Assembly (NCBI GenBank): GCA_949316235.1
Contig: OX438743.1
Coordinates: 35,929,242 to 35,993,241, forward strand
Origin: Oegoconia quadripuncta
Taxonomy: Eukaryota > Arthropoda > Insecta > Lepidoptera > Autostichidae
DNA: 64,000 nt
Reading direction: 5' to 3'
Under the pieces are notes generated by a model. The model was not told where the DNA came from, did no database searches, and saw only the letters and a program-made list of their open reading frames with translations. This document shows positions 59,827-64,000 of the stretch, piece after piece (positions within the stretch are counted from its first letter, which is position 1; each line of letters opens with the position of its first letter). Made by a program: the position numbers and the translations under genes.

Positions 59827-59846
59827 CTGCAAAAGAAATTAATTGG
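59827..59846 (-). promoter_or_regulatory. 3' splice site upstream of the semaphorin start exon
   Basis: On the minus strand a pyrimidine-rich run, TTAATTTCTTTTGCAG, precedes the leader, as expected of an acceptor. It implies at least one non-coding 5' exon to the right. A weaker acceptor, GCGTTTTGTTAG, ends at 59769. Use of the distal site would put a five-codon upstream ORF (59796-59813) in the leader. Confidence 0.55.
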
Positions 59847-59849
59847 TAT

Positions 59850-61270
59850 CAAAATACAGTGTGATACATTTTTATAGGTGTCAATAACTCCGGCATTATT
59901 TTGTGCCATTTACGTTCTTTGAGAAATGTCGTTTTATAATGTATTGTGTCATTTACAAAATGTCTTTGCTAATATGTATAAGTATCTTCTACACAACAAC
60001 CAAATTCAAAGAAAATCCATAGGTTTACCATTACACTGCAATAGTGACTACAACACTGTCACTATTTATTGTTGTAAAGCAATAGGATTGCCAATAGGTA
60101 TTATGTATTATTATTACACACAATGTCCTATTTGAGTTATATTCATGAATCTACATGTTGTATGGTAACCGAAATATCTATGAAATAACATCCTGGTGAT
60201 TTTAACCAAAACCGTTCGTAAATCAGACGGATGTTAGTTTAGGAATATACAGTTAGGTAGCGAGGCCTAATCCTTAGGCCTAATTTTACCGTGAACCTAA
60301 CATACTAAATACGCCGCCGGCAGCCGCGCCAATGTGTAAACTTAACTCAGACACGCAAATACATGTTATTAAATAATTAAGATTATTTCATTGTACAGTA
60401 ATTGCAGTATACAAAACATTTACCTATTTACAAGTTTTGTTAAACAAGGCCATACCCGAATAAACAATTTATTGCCGAAAATAAGCAATAGAAAGTTCAG
60501 TAAAGCAAATAATACTTCAATGCGAACGATAAAAATACACAAAAGTCCATTTAGCAAATGTCACCCACCAATTGTATTCGGAATACAAATATAATAAAAT
60601 CAATAGACAGAAGTTATGGCGAAGCAAAAAACACGTATACGCCTATAGCACAATGAAAACGACAATTTTGCTTGTTCAGTTTACATTAAAAAAGTATGGA
60701 TTGTGGGGGGAAGGTTAATGGCTGCAAAGACCATTAGGTGGCTTGATGGCAATACGTGTGGCTGTAAGGGAAACCGCATGGCGATATGCAACAGGGGTAT
60801 CGCAGTACCCTTTATTGCACCTAACCCTAATCTAGTTTAGTGTCCGATGGTTACAATACATACCACTCGAAGGGGTTATGCTTACACATAGATTTTATCT
60901 TTGTAGAAAGGAATAACGAAAGAGACTTATCAAGATCAGAGTGTTACTAATTCCTTTTATATGTTCGTTTGTGCACACCTTATTGTAAAAATACCTATTA
61001 ATATTTTTTGTTCTGATGCCTTGCTGATGACCGACAATAATATTATTTTCGCTTTATGATTTTCGCGATCTGAACATATAATTAATATTTTCTATGAAAA
61101 TAAATCAAAACTTTTTTGGAATGTCCAAGCGAGCCTATAAAATTATTTGTAAGCAAACATATTCTAATTTTAACAAGCAATAAGTTGGAAATGGGCCTAT
61201 ATTTAAGATTATGTTACTGATAATTAGGAATAACAACAAAAAAGACGTATTTTTTCTATGGTAAGATCCA
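59850..61270. other. Upstream DNA or 5' intron of the semaphorin gene
   Basis: Contains a GC-rich patch at 60300-60335 (ACGCCGCCGGCAGCCGCGCC) and next to it an 8-bp palindromic pair, AGGCCTAA/TTAGGCCT, at 60263-60281. These could belong to a promoter or a 5' exon, but nothing fixes a start site. The block 60700-60840 is also less AT-rich. Confidence 0.3.
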
Positions 61271-61276
61271 CATCAG

Positions 61277-61369
61277 TCACCGGGTCAGCACGCTTCCACC
61301 TTCGACCTCATCTTCACTTAACATCAGGTGTGATTGAGGTCAAGTACGAACCCGTCGTGCATAAAAAAA
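61277..61369 (+). repeat. SINE family B, 3' fragment
   Basis: TTCGACCTCATCTTCACTTA, CAGGTGTGATTGAGGTCAAG, CCCGTCGTGC and an A-rich end. Confidence 0.8.
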
Positions 61370-61376
61370 CATAATC

Positions 61377-61565
61377 ATGTTTTACATTATTTTTCCTAAG
61401 TGTATCAGATCCCGCCTCCACACTCCTCCCACTGTAACTCCTGTAAGCCAGGATCAACAGTGGTCCTCGACACGGCGCCTACTGAAGGTAGACGGTGCCC
61501 TACGTGATTCTATTGCTACCTTGGCCCCCAGACTAATTAAAGAAAGGAATAGGGTGTGTAAGTAG
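61377..61565 (+). other. Unassigned coding-like block, 62 codons
   Basis: Directly after the SINE B fragment. From residue 15 the frame has balanced, protein-like composition (HTPPTVTPVSQDQQWSSTRR, then LLKVDGALRDSIATLAPRLI). Not recognised. No paired splice sites; could be a transposon remnant. Confidence 0.2.
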
Positions 61566-61569
61566 GAAA

Positions 61570-62404
61570 AGAAGTTTCCCACTAAGTATATCAGTGGAAT
61601 TGTAGTGAAAGCGGTTTTTTTGTCGAAACCTTATTTTTGTGAGGTGGTCCTTACTCGTGTTTGATGGAAATTAATCCAACCATTACGAAATTATATTTTA
61701 CTCGTAGCTTTAACACTCATTGATATGATTATTTAGATGATATTGGGTTTATATACTTTACAAATACTCTTCATTGATATTTACTATAAATAAAAATTTA
61801 TGTTCTTATGCTATGGAAACGCTACTAAGGTCAAAGTTTGTTTCGTTTACTTTGGTCTTTTTCTTTAGAAAAAAGCAAAACAAAGCTTTAGGTCCGTAAA
61901 TTTTGGGGTAATTTCATATGTAAACTATCCATATGCCACTATGTCAGTACCGTAATCCATCACAAATTTATCAACATAAAATACATCATCAACGTTATTC
62001 AGTTACCCCCCAAGATTATTATCCAGTATCAGTGAATAAATAAATGTCTTCTGGTAAATTTAACTCCCATCTTTAGGCCGGGCCCTCGTCATGTGACCGA
62101 TATCTCGCGCTGAATGCGGTCAGGACTCCACTGAAAGAGTCCTCAGATGGATATACCAGATAAATTCAAAAGGGGAATGTTGGGGATTATACGTAGACTA
62201 TATACAAGAAGCTATCTTTATTCCTTATATATTTGTAATGACTACTAAATGGAATGTAACTTTTGCAAAAGGAATATGTTAGGGTCTGAAAACGCTTTAT
62301 TGTAATTAATTTGCATTGGATTTAATTTGATTTCAAAACTTATTCTTTCACGATATGATAAAATGTATAAAAAAAAATTATCTGATATTATGTCTATCTA
62401 ATAT
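61570..62404. other. No gene seen
   Basis: A short hairpin, AGGACTC/GAGTCCT, sits at about 62130-62151 within a GC-richer patch. Otherwise AT-rich. Confidence 0.35.
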
Positions 62405-62686
62405 CGCATTCAATGTTCCGACCCTCAACCCAAATGGGGGGTTAGAGACATCCCAAAACATTACAAATATTAAAAGTTTAGTGCCCGAAACAACATCCAT
62501 GGTTTACTTTTCCAAATATGTATTCAGAAATGCACACGTGACAGAGGGTGAGCTTATCGCAGGTAAAACGTGCAAATTTACAGATGTTTTTTGGTGGAAA
62601 GGGTCATTACCCGTCTTTTGCAATACCCACGGGAAGATACGGGTTGGTTCAATTCTTTATACGTGCCTAAACCACGCGTAAATAGA
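62405..62686 (-). repeat. Repeat family R, minus-strand copy
   Basis: Blocks in reverse order: CCCAAATGGGGGGTTAGAGA, AAAAGTTTAGTG, GCAGGTAAAACGTGCA, AATACCCACGGGAAG, ACGTGCCTAAACCACGC. The 108-codon frame across it is a chance frame in the repeat. Confidence 0.7.
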
Positions 62687-63416
62687 AGTCACGTGCGTAT
62701 AAGTGATTAATTGACCCATTCACTTAGAATATTATCAAAGACAAAATACAAGACGCTCACAAAAGTGGGTTTCGTATGTTTTATTGTTATATTTGTTGTT
62801 ATTATACCATATATAATGTAAACTGGGTGGCTATTCATAATAATATATCATTAACAAGTATACGTGTGACCTAAATTACTATGAGTAGAAAAGTTACTAA
62901 TGTAACACCCATAGGTAAAGATATCATTTTCATATTGACGTGTCTATACAAAATTTTATTAAAATGATTAATGATGCTGGAAGCTCGTGGAATCTTGATC
63001 AATTGACAGTTGATCTTGTTGAATAAATATATTTAAAATCAACCCCAATACTTAAAGGGTATAATATACCCACTTCCTATTTTGTTTATATCCGTAGGGA
63101 TCAAACTGACGCGCGATATTCACTTAAAGAAATGAAAAATGAGCTCCCAAATCATTCGTCATTTTTATTTCGCGGCACAGTGACTTTAAATTCGGATAGA
63201 AAGCTTCATGTTCCATCAACTCCATTATTATTAATATATCTATACTTTATTAGGTTTTTAGATGTATTTTCGGCTAGGGGTAACATTTTTTTAATAAGAG
63301 CGCAATTTCAACCCTCGTTATATGACAATGAATTCATTATTTACTATGGTAGCATCGATCGTACGGGCTGCAAACTGTAATTATTATAATTGTACGTACC
63401 TATTTCATTTTAAATT
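62687..63416. other. AT-rich, no gene supported
   Basis: An 82-codon frame at 63132-63380 has no recognisable motif. Confidence 0.35.
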
Positions 63417-63478
63417 GTTTTTACCCGACTGCCCCAAAACGGAGGGTAATGTTTTCCGAGTGTTTGTAAGTATAAATA
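63417..63478 (-). repeat. Repeat family D terminal fragment
   Basis: TTTTTACCCGACTGCCCCAA, ACGGAGGGTAATGTTTTCCG, AGTGTTTGTAAG: the complement of the family D end. Confidence 0.55.
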
Positions 63479-64000
63479 AATAAATCTCTTTTTTTTATGT
63501 AAATCAGCACTTTAACAATAAAGTTCTGCCAACGTAAGTACCAGTTTTCCCTATGTTATAGAAGGCAGTTTCTTCCCAAAATTGTCTTAGTTACGATTTT
63601 ATAGAAATTCTTAAATTTATGAATGTATGTAGATTTCTATGTTACTTCCTGTAGCCTAAACGGCTTGACCGATTTTGAAGGGCAAGGTGGCGTTCGCCTC
63701 GTCTTTGCTTTATGGTAAAAACAACATACACAAAATATGCTGTCGAGTTTTTTTGGATTTTAAATACTTAATTAGTTATACTAATTACCGATTTATCTTT
63801 TAATTTCGAACTTATAAGGAGTGACAAACCATAGGCAAGAATTCACCGCGCCTATTTTTAAATTTTCTTGTAGATATCTCATAAAGAATTTGTCTAGATG
63901 ACAGTCGATGTTACCAGCCAATAGGATCGCGATCGGTGCCCTCTTATGTTTGATAATAACCCGCGTAACATGTGGTTTCGGTCTCTTCGACTCGAACCGC
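63479..64000. other. No gene seen
   Basis: AT-rich; a decayed repeat containing CCTAAACGGCTTGACCGATT lies at about 63610-63690, similar to the inside of family T. Confidence 0.35.

Noticed and set aside
59623..59832. Second minus-strand frame over the semaphorin exon
   Set aside because: It is an out-of-frame shadow; the frame with signal peptide and NFYYEQPCC is the credible one.
60300..60335. Semaphorin core promoter
   Set aside because: GC-rich, but no TATA or initiator could be tied to it, so it is described only as upstream DNA.
62355..62681. 108-codon frame as a gene
   Set aside because: It is the reverse of repeat family R, which also occurs at four other places.

Overview
This window is AT-rich animal DNA with almost no coding sequence. 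It is most consistent with a butterfly or moth (Lepidoptera). That call rests on the repeats: tRNA-headed SINEs with a shared 3' tail, LINE 3' ends that finish in simple repeats such as (GACTTT)n, (TTGA)n and (TATC)n, and many short fragments of families common in lepidopteran genomes. There are no bacterial operons, rRNA operons or CRISPR arrays. The long open frames present are either transposon remnants or chance frames.

The one host gene I can support is on the minus strand at 59552-59826. It is the first coding exon of a class 2 semaphorin (Sema2a-like), with a signal peptide followed by the family's NFYYEQPCC motif. A splice acceptor lies upstream and a strong GTAAGC donor at 59546-59551. 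I found no downstream semaphorin exon to the left, so about 59.5 kb of the window is probably one very large intron. Everything right of 59827 would be 5' intron or upstream DNA of the same gene.

Layout by region: 1-5 kb holds a SINE end, a 5S-rRNA-headed retroposon and a fold-back element with long inverted repeats. 5-11 kb is mostly plain AT-rich DNA. 11.1-11.75 kb is a dead LINE reverse-transcriptase tail. 12.8-13.1 kb ends in a hairpin with 65-bp arms. 14-28.6 kb mixes SINEs, a TA-flanked MITE, a second MITE and copies of an unnamed repeat. 28.6-36 kb is mostly single-copy-looking DNA with GC-richer blocks that could be intronic enhancers. 36-38.4 kb has an RTE-like LINE end and a tandem array split by a SINE. 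38.4-43.7 kb is plain. 43.7-54.6 kb is the most repeat-dense part, with a LINE C-terminus, six tRNA-SINE copies (one with a 28-bp palindrome, one split by a nested insertion), fold-back elements and a second 5S-headed copy. 54.6-59.5 kb is quiet apart from a MITE and one SINE. 59.5-64 kb holds the exon and upstream DNA.

The biology is therefore a developmental guidance gene whose large intron has collected several generations of retroposons and hairpin-forming elements. I see no new multi-gene system. The most distinctive items are the 5S-headed retroposons, the two tRNA-SINE head types sharing one tail, the split tandem array and the long hairpins.
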